A stretch of 56,556 nucleotides of DNA, from positions 1 to 56,556 of the forward strand of contig ONQT01000009.1 in NCBI GenBank assembly GCA_900320045.1, given 5' to 3'. The stretch comes from an uncultured Prevotellaceae bacterium (GTDB lineage: Bacteria; Bacteroidota; Bacteroidia; Bacteroidales; Bacteroidaceae). Under the pieces are notes generated by a model. It worked only from the letters and a program-made list of their open reading frames with translations, had not been told where the DNA came from and did not search any database. A program made the position numbers and the translations under genes. Below, one piece after another: positions 1 to 7,853 of this stretch (position 1 is the stretch's first letter; each line of letters begins with the position of its first letter).

Positions 1-1
1 C

Positions 2-313
2 CCCAACCTCGTTGACTCTGAGGATCACATCGAGAGCAACATGGCTAAGGGTTGGCTGACTCAGGAGCAGGCTGACGAGGCTCGCAAGATCATTGCTGAT
101 GCAAAGGTTGAGGGCGAGGCTAACCTCAAGATGCCTATGATTGAGAACATCGCCAAGGGCCGTGTTCAGAAGTTCCTGAAGGAGAGCTGTCTGGTTGACC
201 AGGAGTTCCAGTTCGGCGACGGCGACAAGGCTACTGTTGCTCAGTGGCTCGCTAAGCAGGACAAGGATCTGAAGATCACCGCTTTCAAGCGCTTCACCCT
301 CGTCGCTGACTAA
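2..313 (+). CDS. tsf: Elongation factor Ts, C-terminal part
   Basis: This is the last 103 codons of translation elongation factor Ts, the guanine-nucleotide exchange factor that regenerates EF-Tu-GTP during protein synthesis. The start lies outside the window. The reading frame is open from base 2 and ends at TAA 311-313. The C-terminal segment has the family features: an MAKGWLT stretch, the GRVQKFLKESCL helix, and the closing VAQWLAKQDKDLKITAFKRF region. Codon use is strongly biased, as expected for a highly expressed translation gene. A strong hairpin terminator follows 30 nt downstream and doubles as part of the next promoter. The assignment is firm; only the N-terminal domain is missing. 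Confidence 0.93.
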   Translation, partial: PNLVDSEDHIESNMAKGWLTQEQADEARKIIADAKVEGEANLKMPMIENIAKGRVQKFLKESCLVDQEFQFGDGDKATVAQWLAKQDKDLKITAFKRFTLVAD

Positions 314-342
314 TCAGCAGAAGGCAAATAACAATAATAATT

Positions 343-371
343 GGCGAATCGCTTGGCGGTTCGCCTTTTTC
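343..371 (+). terminator. Rho-independent terminator of tsf
   Basis: GGCGAA (343-348) pairs with TTCGCC (360-365) around an 11-nt loop TCGCTTGGCGG, followed by a T-rich run. The right arm and the T run form the spacer of the next promoter (see 353-383). The terminator at 53409 has nearly the same loop. Confidence 0.85.
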
Positions 372-383
372 TTTTTATCTTTG
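353..383 (+). promoter_or_regulatory. Bacteroidetes-type promoter embedded in the tsf terminator
   Basis: The -33 box TTGG lies at 353-356, inside the hairpin loop. The -7 box TATCTTTG is at 376-383, with exactly 19 nt between them. Transcription would begin near 388 and give the Dcu gene a leader of about 54 nt. Confidence 0.75.
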
Positions 384-441
384 CAACCGAAAAGGATAGT
401 CCCAGTGTGGACGATATCTGATACTAACCTGATATATACTT

Positions 442-1764
442 ATGGAAACATTACTCATATTGCTGCAACTATTCATTGTGTTGGCAATGATATTCATTGG
501 TGCCAGAGTAGGCGGCATCGGGTTAGGCATCTACGGTATGGTGGGTGTCTTTGTGTTGGTATTTGTCTTTGGGCTAGAGCCCGGTGCCATCCCCATCGAC
601 GTAATGCTCATCATAGTGAGTGTCATCACGGCATCAGCAGCCCTGCAGGCTGCAGGTGGCATGGAATATATGGTGAATATGGCAGCACGCTTTCTCAAGA
701 AGCACCCCAGTCGTATCACTTTCTATGCCCCTCTTGTCACTTGGCTTTTTAGCCATTGGGCAGGAACGGCACATACCTGCTATGCGTTGTTGCCTATCAT
801 CTCCGAAATAGCCCGCAAGGCCAATGTGCGTCCAGAGCGACCTCTGAGCGTCGCCACCATCGCTGCATCGTTAGGTTGTACGGGTTCGCCTGTATCAGCA
901 GCAACAGTGGCCATTCTTTCGCATTCCGTCATGGATCAGAGTGGCATCGGTATGGACGATATAATCATGGTTACCATTCCTGCTTCCATCATTGCCATTC
1001 TTGTGGCGTCATTGGTGCAGAACTACGTCGGCAAATCGCTTGACAAAGATCCAGAGTACCAGCGCCGATTGCGTGAGGGATTATTCGATAACGACACCTC
1101 CAGCGCCGATGTTGCCAATATTAACCCACGTGCCAAGTGGGCCGTGCTCATATTCCTGTTAGGTGTGCTGTTAGTCGTGCTGTTTGGAATCTTCCCCGAG
1201 TTGCGCCCGTCCTTTGATGGTAAACCGCTGAATATGAATGCCACTATCGAAATGGTGATGATGAGTATTGCCGCCTTGATTTTGTTTGTAGGCAAAGCCA
1301 GTGTAACCGATGCCGCCAAAGGCAATGTCTTTGCCTCGGGAATGAACGCCATGGTTGCTATCTTCGGTGTTGCATGGATGGGTAGCACTTTCTTCGAGGG
1401 GCATCATCAGGCCATACTCGGCAGTGTCGAGGGTGCTTTCGTTGCCTATCCGTTGCTCTTTGCCCTGCCGCTATTCGTCTTCAGCATCATGCTCTTCTCG
1501 CAGGCTGCAACTATCAAGACCCTGTTGCCCGTGGGTCTGGCTATGGGTGTGCCCCCAGCGGTGATGTTGGTGCTCTTCCCCGCCGTCAACGGCTATTTCT
1601 TCGTGCCAAACTATCCCACGGAGGTCGCAGCCATCGGTTTCGACCGTACGGGAACAACGCGCATCGGCAAATACGTTGTCAACCACTCTTTTCAGTTGGC
1701 AGGCTTCATTACCACTTTTGTCTCTATTGGTGTGGGCTACCTGATAGTGGAATTGTTTTACTAA
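442..1764 (+). CDS. Anaerobic C4-dicarboxylate transporter, DcuA/DcuB family
   Basis: This is an inner-membrane carrier that exchanges fumarate, malate or aspartate for succinate, the usual partner of fumarate respiration in succinate-producing Bacteroidales. Its 440 residues match the family length (433-446). The N-terminus (FIGARVGGIGLGIYG), the LEPGAIPIDVMLIIVSVI stretch, RPERPLSVATIAASLG, and the C-terminal YPTEVAAIGFDRTGTTRIGK with a following NHSF are family signatures. About 10-12 hydrophobic segments are visible. It shares features with both E. coli DcuA and DcuB, so no single symbol is given. The ATG at 442 begins directly at the first membrane helix. The gene stands alone behind the promoter at 353-383 and is convergent with the next gene. 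Confidence 0.9.
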   Translation: METLLILLQLFIVLAMIFIGARVGGIGLGIYGMVGVFVLVFVFGLEPGAIPIDVMLIIVSVITASAALQAAGGMEYMVNMAARFLKKHPSRITFYAPLVTWLFSHWAGTAHTCYALLPIISEIARKANVRPERPLSVATIAASLGCTGSPVSAATVAILSHSVMDQSGIGMDDIIMVTIPASIIAILVASLVQNYVGKSLDKDPEYQRRLREGLFDNDTSSADVANINPRAKWAVLIFLLGVLLVVLFGIFPELRPSFDGKPLNMNATIEMVMMSIAALILFVGKASVTDAAKGNVFASGMNAMVAIFGVAWMGSTFFEGHHQAILGSVEGAFVAYPLLFALPLFVFSIMLFSQAATIKTLLPVGLAMGVPPAVMLVLFPAVNGYFFVPNYPTEVAAIGFDRTGTTRIGKYVVNHSFQLAGFITTFVSIGVGYLIVELFY

Positions 1765-1772
1765 AAGGTCTC

Positions 1773-1815
1773 GCCTCTTACTCCCTCTCCTTGGGAGAGG
1801 GCTGGGGTGAGGTCT
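1773..1815. repeat. GC-rich palindromic repeat element between convergent genes
   Basis: The core pairs CCCTCTCC (1783-1790) with GGGAGAGG, and GGGGTGAGG flanks it. It is a member of the dispersed family also found at 15341, 19926, 29966, 30569 and 36201. It lies between two convergent genes and may end transcription from both sides. It also encodes the last ten or so codons of the minus-strand gene. Confidence 0.75.
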
Positions 1816-2791
1816 CACTTCTCTGAAACTGCCAAAGTTCTAGCGAGTTGATGATGTTCTGCCACAGGACGTAGCAGCCGGCACCGATGGAGGCCACGGG
1901 GTGTAGGTACATGTAGGCTACCCAGATGGAAAGAGCCGTGTTCTTCTGAAACAAAGCCTGACCGGCATTGACCTCCTCGCCTAAGTGTCGACCCACCAGT
2001 CGCCCGATACCAAACTGTACGAAGCACAGCACGAACGTCGCGGCGGCAATGCTTAACAGGAGGGTGAGGGAGGCTTCGCTATGTACGATGTTCTTCACCG
2101 TGATGCCTGTGGTGATGCTCAGCGAGATGGCCCAGCAGTAGAAGCTGAGGTTGGGCATGCTGACCACCCAGCGGCATAGCGCCTTCAGATGGTGTTGGAT
2201 TATCCAGCCCAACACCAACGGTAGTAGCAGTACGATGCTCACCTTCTGTAATATAATAAGGAACGCGTCGAAGAACGGTACCTGTACGGCTTGTTCCAGC
2301 ATGGGGAATACCAGCGGAATCATGAGTGCCGATGCCAATGACGAAATGAGTACGTAAGTAGTCATCGTCGATATGTTGCCGCCCAGCTTGCCCACCACCA
2401 CTGGTGATGCTGAAGCCGCCGGTCCGATGATACATGTCAGTACGGCTTCCCAAAGTAGTGAAGAGTGAAGAGTGAAGAGTGAAGAATCCTCTTCTGCTTC
2501 AATTTGTTTTGACCACAGGATGATGGCAATGTTCGCGGCAACCAATAGCAGTTGTGCTACGAGGATGCCCGTGTGCCAACGATGTGGCAGCATTTGGTGG
2601 AAGTCCACCTTGCAGAACGTTACCAGCAGCGTCAGGAAGACGAACAGCGGGAAGATAACGTCGAACACCGGCGCCAGCTCGTTACCCAGCTCGTCCAACT
2701 GTGGCACGTAATTGAATGTCAAATAACAGATAGTGCCCACGCAAATGGCTACGGGCAGCGTCCATTCTTTCAAAAAAGCAATCATCTTCAT
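1778..2791 (-). CDS. Bile acid:sodium symporter (BASS/ArsB-like) family membrane protein
   Basis: This is a predicted inner-membrane carrier of 337 residues with eight to ten hydrophobic helices. The IIGPAASASPVVVGKLGG segment and the following helices resemble the BASS superfamily; the substrate cannot be told from sequence. Two parts are repeat-derived. Residues about 103-112 (SSLFTLHSSLL) come from four GTGAAGA heptamers, and the tail SETSPQPSPKERE comes from the palindromic element at 1773-1815. The natural C-terminus was therefore probably a little shorter. A -7 box lies 11 nt before the ATG, so the 5' leader is only a few nucleotides. It is convergent with the Dcu gene and divergent from the lipoprotein gene. 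Confidence 0.75.
   Translation of the reverse strand: MKMIAFLKEWTLPVAICVGTICYLTFNYVPQLDELGNELAPVFDVIFPLFVFLTLLVTFCKVDFHQMLPHRWHTGILVAQLLLVAANIAIILWSKQIEAEEDSSLFTLHSSLLWEAVLTCIIGPAASASPVVVGKLGGNISTMTTYVLISSLASALMIPLVFPMLEQAVQVPFFDAFLIILQKVSIVLLLPLVLGWIIQHHLKALCRWVVSMPNLSFYCWAISLSITTGITVKNIVHSEASLTLLLSIAAATFVLCFVQFGIGRLVGRHLGEEVNAGQALFQKNTALSIWVAYMYLHPVASIGAGCYVLWQNIINSLELWQFQRSETSPQPSPKERE
2458..2485. repeat. Heptamer array GTGAAGA x4 inside a coding region
   Basis: Four exact tandem copies of GTGAAGA lie within the BASS-type transporter gene. A unit of seven is not a multiple of three, so gain or loss of one copy would shift the reading frame. Confidence 0.9.
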
Positions 2792-2801
2792 ATTTCGGAC
2801 G

Positions 2802-2809
2802 CAAAGGTA
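2802..2809 (-). promoter_or_regulatory. -7 box of the BASS-type transporter gene
   Basis: CAAAGGTA on the plus strand reads TACCTTTG on the minus strand. Its downstream edge is 11 nt from the start codon, implying a leader of about 5 nt. No clear -33 box was seen. Confidence 0.6.
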
Positions 2810-2830
2810 GTAATTTTTTTTGTAATTTAC

Positions 2831-2861
2831 TTGGCTTTTTGGTCAAATTGTATTACCTTTG
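2831..2861 (+). promoter_or_regulatory. Promoter of the lipoprotein-caspase operon
   Basis: TTGG at 2831-2834 and TACCTTTG at 2854-2861 are separated by 19 nt, an excellent match to the Bacteroidetes consensus. Transcription would start near 2866, about 26 nt before the lipoprotein ATG. Confidence 0.75.
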
Positions 2862-2891
2862 CAGCATTGTACTAAAACATTTAAGATTACT

Positions 2892-3752
2892 ATGAAGAAA
2901 TTGTGCTATGGCCTGTGTGCTATCCTAATGGGTGCGACACTATTTTCTTGTGCGGGTAAATCACAGTCGGATTTGCAGCACAAGGTAGACTCTTTGCAGA
3001 CATCTTTAGAGAACATGACCACCGACTACCATCAGTTAGGTGAGGCCCTCAATGTTATCTCCGTCGGTCTTGACAGCATATCTATGATGGAGTCGGGACT
3101 GTTTAATCCCAGCAAGGAGAGCCCGCGTCCCAATCAGCGTGAAATCAAGGAAAAGCTGAATCATTTCAAGGAGACGCTGAAATCGCAACGTGAACGTATA
3201 TCGCTCCTTGAACAGCAGTTGGGCGCCAGCACCAACGAAACCCGTAGCCTGCAACGTATCGTTGTTGTGCTGAGAGCCCAGCTGACTGAGAAAGAAAGCC
3301 AGATAGAGGCTTTGCAGAAGGAGTTGGGGAACAAGAACCTCACCATAGATGATTTGCAGTATCGTCTGAAAACCATCTCGCAGCAATCGGAAGACCAGGA
3401 ACGCCTGATTACGATGCAAAACAAGATTATGGAGACCCAGGACAAACAGCTGTACGAGGGTTATGTAATTATGGGCAAGAAGTCGGATTTGAAGAAGGCT
3501 GGCTTGTTGAAAGGCGGTTTCTTGAAGAAGTCGACGCTTGATGTGTCTTCGGTTGACAAGAGTCTGTTTCACGTGATTGATACGCGTGTCGTTACTGATA
3601 TAGCCATAAGTTCGAGCAGTCCTAAGTTGTTGACCCAGGTTCCGGAAGATTGTTATTCCATTGAGAAAACCGGCAAGACATCCGTCCTGCGCATTACCAA
3701 TCCCGCTCGTTTCTGGGAAGTGTCTAAATATCTGATTATACAAACAAACTAA
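2892..3752 (+). CDS. Coiled-coil lipoprotein of unknown function
   Basis: The protein has 286 residues from the ATG at 2892, which gives a clean lipoprotein signal (MKKLCYGLCAILMGATLFSC) with the lipobox LFSC; an in-frame ATG at 2859 would overlap the promoter box. The mature part is a long heptad-rich coiled coil (roughly residues 30-180: LQHKVDSLQTSLENM, LLEQQLGASTNETRSLQ, QIEALQKELGNKN). A conserved-looking globular end carries KKAGLLKGGFLKKSTLDVSS and ends in FWEVSKYLIIQTN. I do not recognise a named family for the end domain. It is the first gene of a cluster with a propeller protein, a caspase-like peptidase and a DUF4384 protein, so it may be an envelope-anchored scaffold or sensor for them; that is inference. 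Confidence 0.75.
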   Translation: MKKLCYGLCAILMGATLFSCAGKSQSDLQHKVDSLQTSLENMTTDYHQLGEALNVISVGLDSISMMESGLFNPSKESPRPNQREIKEKLNHFKETLKSQRERISLLEQQLGASTNETRSLQRIVVVLRAQLTEKESQIEALQKELGNKNLTIDDLQYRLKTISQQSEDQERLITMQNKIMETQDKQLYEGYVIMGKKSDLKKAGLLKGGFLKKSTLDVSSVDKSLFHVIDTRVVTDIAISSSSPKLLTQVPEDCYSIEKTGKTSVLRITNPARFWEVSKYLIIQTN

Positions 3753-3771
3753 CCAAATATTCTATAAAGTG

Positions 3772-5838
3772 ATGAAAAAAGTATTATTGCTGATGCTTGC
3801 CATGTGTGCGGCAAGTATAGTTTGTGTGGCTGCGGACAAGAAGAAAGTCCAGCAGAAAGCTATCCCTATGGGCTTTGACAACATGTCGTTTGCCGTTTTT
3901 TACCATAACGGTACAAACATCTTTGAGCTGAAAGGCAAGCCTTTGTTTGAGGGTCGCGGCATCTTCGACCTGAAACTGAATCCCTCGAATACTGCTGTTG
4001 CCACTTTGCAGAAGGATAAGAAGGGTAGGACAAGCGTCGTGTTGAATGACATCAATCCGAGCCATCCTGAGAGCCGTCGCTCGTTCCCCATTTACAAGGA
4101 TAAGGACAACCAGCCTATGGCCATTGCCTATTCGGCTGATGCCAAGCGACTGGCCATTGCCTATGCGAACCAGAAAATCAATATCTTTACGCCGACCATC
4201 AAGGTGATAGGGGCTACCTATACTTCGGCTCTTGTCCCCACCAAGATGGTATTCAGCGACAACAACTACTTTCTGGGTGCCGCTGCCGGCCGTTCGCTGG
4301 AGATATGGAATCTGGACAAGGGTACAGTGCGTAAGACGCTGACGATGGAGAGCAATATCCGTGACTTCTGCTTTTCTAACCAGAGTTCCAACCTGATGGT
4401 GCTGACGGCCGATGCGAAGTTATTTATCTATGACACCAAGACCTTCGACCTGTTGTACACCATCGAAGATTTGGGCGAGGCCATTGCCTGTGTACCCAAT
4501 AACAATGGTAAGTATGCCGCTGTTATTAACAACGACAAGCTGATCAGCGTCGTCAACATCTTCGACCCGTCAGAGCGTCACATGATTACCGACGAGGTTG
4601 GTGGTATCACCACTTGCCGCATGGTTTACCACGAGAGCAAGGGTAAACATTATATCATCTACAACAATTTCAATTCCATAGTCTACGAAGAGGTTGAAGG
4701 TCTTAAACCTTACTACAACCAGATGATGACCACCCAGCTGAACGAGCGTATGAACCAGTGGATGAAGCAGATGCCAGGAGAGTCGATGGCCGACTATCAG
4801 CTGCGTGTCAACGACTCCACACGTGTCCAGCAGGCTCAGGCTATTGAGCGTGAACTGGCCACCCAGATGGCTACCGGTATGCTGGAGTCGTCGGAGATTT
4901 CTGTTGGTAACTACAATCCCAATACGCGTAGTCTGGCGTTGAAAATCAGCAATATGCCCGACATTCTCATAGGTGTTCCTATGGACGAGGTGGCAACCTT
5001 CGGCGACGGCTCCAAACTGCAGTTTCGTAACGCCAAGTACGCCCTGAACCCTGACGATAAGTTCGAGTTGGTGTACGTTGAGGTATTCAATCCCGAGAAC
5101 GGCAAGACCTATGTATTCGACAACCTGCAGCGCAAGTCTATGTCGCAGCTGACGATGGATACCGACTTTGTACCTTTGGAGATTATCCAGAAGTCGAATA
5201 TGGAGGAGACAGCACTGATGAACATCAAGGAGGACATTTTCAATTTGGCTAAGCAGGAGAATCTGCTTTCCGACAAGACCCACATCTCGGTGCAGACTGG
5301 CGTAGTCAATGCTGTGAACGCTGATGGTCAGCGTATTATCAACTATAATGTCGACTTTACCTACGAGGTCGAGGAGGAATTCTCTGCCCGTGACGACTTT
5401 AAGCCCGGCCGTTACCATGTTGAGGAGTCGAATGCTGCCATGATTATGCTGAAGATTATGACCAAGGCCTTCGAGAACGACTTTGCCAAATACATGGTTG
5501 CTGGCAAGCAGGTGAAGATCAAGGTGAAGGGTAGTGCCGATGCATCGCCCATCCACCGTGCGTTGGCCTATGACGGTCGCTATGGCGAGTACGACGGTGA
5601 GCCCGTTTACATGAACAACGAGCTGACCAACCTGTCGCTCACGAAGAAGGACGGTATTGCCTCCAACGAACAGCTTGCCTTTGCCCGTGCCCTGGGTGTA
5701 CAGAACTACATCGAACACGAGATTTCCGGTTTCAGTGAGATGAAGCGCGATTATGAATATCATATCGAGGTTTCTAAGGAGGAAGGTAGCAAGTTCCGTC
5801 GTATCAGTGTACAATATACTTTCGTCGATGCATTCTAA
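3772..5838 (+). CDS. Secreted beta-propeller protein with OmpA-like C-terminal region
   Basis: The protein has 688 residues. The ATG at 3772 is preferred over GTG 3769 and gives the signal peptide MKKVLLLMLAMCAASIVCVAA. Residues about 30-310 contain repeated beta-strand units typical of a WD40/YVTN-type propeller (for example YSADAKRLAIAYANQKINIF and SLEIWNLDKGTVRKTL). Residues about 327-440 form a module also present in the next gene: both share M-x2-W, P-x-E-x2-A-x-Y-x2-RVN, and a later GK-x-Y-x2-DN. The C-terminus (VKIKVKGSADASP, then NEQLAFARALGVQNYIE) resembles an OmpA-type peptidoglycan-binding fold, but the match is loose. It lies 19 nt after the lipoprotein gene and overlaps the caspase gene by 11 nt, so the products are probably co-translated. 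The function is unknown; a periplasmic sensor is possible. Confidence 0.7.
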   Translation: MKKVLLLMLAMCAASIVCVAADKKKVQQKAIPMGFDNMSFAVFYHNGTNIFELKGKPLFEGRGIFDLKLNPSNTAVATLQKDKKGRTSVVLNDINPSHPESRRSFPIYKDKDNQPMAIAYSADAKRLAIAYANQKINIFTPTIKVIGATYTSALVPTKMVFSDNNYFLGAAAGRSLEIWNLDKGTVRKTLTMESNIRDFCFSNQSSNLMVLTADAKLFIYDTKTFDLLYTIEDLGEAIACVPNNNGKYAAVINNDKLISVVNIFDPSERHMITDEVGGITTCRMVYHESKGKHYIIYNNFNSIVYEEVEGLKPYYNQMMTTQLNERMNQWMKQMPGESMADYQLRVNDSTRVQQAQAIERELATQMATGMLESSEISVGNYNPNTRSLALKISNMPDILIGVPMDEVATFGDGSKLQFRNAKYALNPDDKFELVYVEVFNPENGKTYVFDNLQRKSMSQLTMDTDFVPLEIIQKSNMEETALMNIKEDIFNLAKQENLLSDKTHISVQTGVVNAVNADGQRIINYNVDFTYEVEEEFSARDDFKPGRYHVEESNAAMIMLKIMTKAFENDFAKYMVAGKQVKIKVKGSADASPIHRALAYDGRYGEYDGEPVYMNNELTNLSLTKKDGIASNEQLAFARALGVQNYIEHEISGFSEMKRDYEYHIEVSKEEGSKFRRISVQYTFVDAF

Positions 5839-7843
5839 GACAATTCATATCTTTTGCCTGTTCCTCATGCTGGCGTGTCCGGCATGGGGACAGGACGAAC
5901 CAAAAGTCCAGTCGGAGGTTCAGCCTGAACCTCAGGTAGAGATTCAGGCAATGGTTCAGCCTGAAGTCCAGCCAGAGGTCAAGACAGACCCCTATAAAGA
6001 CTATCAGGAGCTGCTGCTGATGGTCAGCGACACGGCCGTCAGCAAGCCGCAGTTCTACGACTATGCCCTGGCCTGTTGTCGAAAATATACAACCCTGCTT
6101 CATGCTACGTCCAGCGACCTGGAAGGCTATAATAAGCTGAAGTTGGTCATGAAGTCGCTTTATTCCTTCGTTCGTTCGGGTGCAGGCTATTACTCGCAAC
6201 AGGGCCAGGATTCCATTGCACTCATCCAAGCGCAGACAGCGGTGGACGTTGCCATGCTGAAGGAGATGGCCGACCAGGGCATACGCTCTATGCCCGACTA
6301 TCCCAACTACGTGCTTTTCGTGGCATCGCGCATCTTCAACGCCAGGCGTTACGAAGAGGCTGTCAAGTATCTGACGGAGTATATCAACGTGACTGATGCT
6401 TCCCTGCATCCGCGAGTATTGGTTTATCTTAACGAGGCTGAGAGTATTGTGGCCCAGCAGCGCAAGACCAAAGGCATTCGGACTGACGTCAACAAGGATG
6501 CTCCCGACTTCGACCTCTTTGCCCGTGAGTCTATTCGCCGTGGCATGGACAAGTGGAAGCAGAAGGATCCCTATGAGACGGTGGCTGAATACAAGGCTCG
6601 CGTTAACGAAGAAAATGCACGTGCCAAGCAGCTCGAGCTGCAGAAAATCCTGATGGATGAGTATGTGCAGCGCTTTGCCTGTCAGATAGACATCAACGAC
6701 TTGCAGCTGAAACCCTATGATGCTGACAACCAGTCGTTCCTCATTGGTTCGCCTTATGGTGACATCGTCCTTGTTGTGCCCCGTACCAACGACGAGGCGC
6801 GCGACTTTGCCGAGAACTGGGCTGGCATCAAGGTTTACAACCAGCAGTTTGCCATTGCCAACCACAAGCTGGCGCTGGCCGGACTGACTTTCTCCACACC
6901 GATGGGAAAGGTCTACCAGTATGACAACAGCAAGGCACTGGCCTATAACGAGACGCAGATCGATGCTAATTTCAAGGACTTGGTGGACTATAGCCGGCTG
7001 GTCAATTCGGATGACAACGCCCAGAACACCGTCATTACGCAGCAGGAGATTGCCGTTGGTGTACCTGATGTAGACATCAATATCCCTGAGTATAAGCGTG
7101 TTAACGACAAGACCTTCGCCTTCATCATTGCCAACGAGAAGTACACGCAGGTCGCTCCTGTTCCGATGGCCGGCAACGATGGCCGTGTCTTCGCACAGTA
7201 CTGCGAGAAAACCCTTGGCCTGCCCAAGGAGAACATCATCCTCTATACTGATGCCACCTATGGCAAGATGATTCGTGCCGTACAGGATATTAAGAACATT
7301 GACAAGGCCTACGACCAGATACGCGTCATCTTCTATTATGCAGGCCATGGAGTGCCCAACGAAAAGACCCGAGACGCCTTCCTGCTGCCCATCGATGCCG
7401 ACGGAACCCACACCGAGGTGTGCTATCCGTTGAAACGACTCTATAGCGAATTGTCCTCTCTGCAGGCATCCTCGGTTGTTGTATTCCTTGACGCTTGCTT
7501 CAGCGGTTCGTTGAGCGACGGCTCTTCGTTGCTCGGTGCTGCCCGTTCCTTGGGTCTTAAGGCTCGTCAGGCTACCCCCGAAGGTAAGATGGTAGTGCTC
7601 AGTGCAGCCTCTGGCGATGAGACGGCTTATCCCTATGCCGACCATGGCCACGGACTCTTCACCTACTTTCTGCTGAAGAAATTGCAGATTTCGAAAGGCA
7701 GTGTCAATCTGGGTGACCTGTCCTCGTATATCATAGAGAATGTCAAGCAGAAATCGGTGCTCATCAACCGCAAGATTCAGACACCGACGGTGTCCTATCC
7801 TGCTGCTATCCAGAGCTCCTGGGCTAAGATGAAACTAAGATGA
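5828..7843 (+). CDS. Secreted caspase-family (C14) cysteine peptidase
   Basis: This is a predicted envelope peptidase of 671 residues. The chosen ATG (5828) lies inside the end of the previous gene and gives the signal peptide MHSKTIHIFCLFLMLACPAWG. A Q/P/E/V-rich linker follows (residues 22-55). Residues about 240-375 repeat the module of the upstream propeller protein. The caspase fold starts near residue 428 (KTFAFIIANEKY). The catalytic dyad is intact: His507 in YYAGHG and Cys557 in DACFSG, and the closing region HGLFTYFLL is also typical. Such peptidases normally cleave after Arg/Lys or Asp, but specificity cannot be read here. It sits 10 nt before a DUF4384 gene, a family often found beside bacterial caspases. 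The chemistry is well supported; the biological target is not known. Confidence 0.85.
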   Translation: MHSKTIHIFCLFLMLACPAWGQDEPKVQSEVQPEPQVEIQAMVQPEVQPEVKTDPYKDYQELLLMVSDTAVSKPQFYDYALACCRKYTTLLHATSSDLEGYNKLKLVMKSLYSFVRSGAGYYSQQGQDSIALIQAQTAVDVAMLKEMADQGIRSMPDYPNYVLFVASRIFNARRYEEAVKYLTEYINVTDASLHPRVLVYLNEAESIVAQQRKTKGIRTDVNKDAPDFDLFARESIRRGMDKWKQKDPYETVAEYKARVNEENARAKQLELQKILMDEYVQRFACQIDINDLQLKPYDADNQSFLIGSPYGDIVLVVPRTNDEARDFAENWAGIKVYNQQFAIANHKLALAGLTFSTPMGKVYQYDNSKALAYNETQIDANFKDLVDYSRLVNSDDNAQNTVITQQEIAVGVPDVDINIPEYKRVNDKTFAFIIANEKYTQVAPVPMAGNDGRVFAQYCEKTLGLPKENIILYTDATYGKMIRAVQDIKNIDKAYDQIRVIFYYAGHGVPNEKTRDAFLLPIDADGTHTEVCYPLKRLYSELSSLQASSVVVFLDACFSGSLSDGSSLLGAARSLGLKARQATPEGKMVVLSAASGDETAYPYADHGHGLFTYFLLKKLQISKGSVNLGDLSSYIIENVKQKSVLINRKIQTPTVSYPAAIQSSWAKMKLR

Positions 7844-7853
7844 GAATAACAAT

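Noticed and set aside
5804-7651. A 615-codon open frame on the minus strand opposite the caspase gene
   Set aside because: It is the antisense shadow of a GC-biased coding sequence; the plus-strand product has a signal peptide and intact catalytic motifs, and the minus product matches nothing I recognise.
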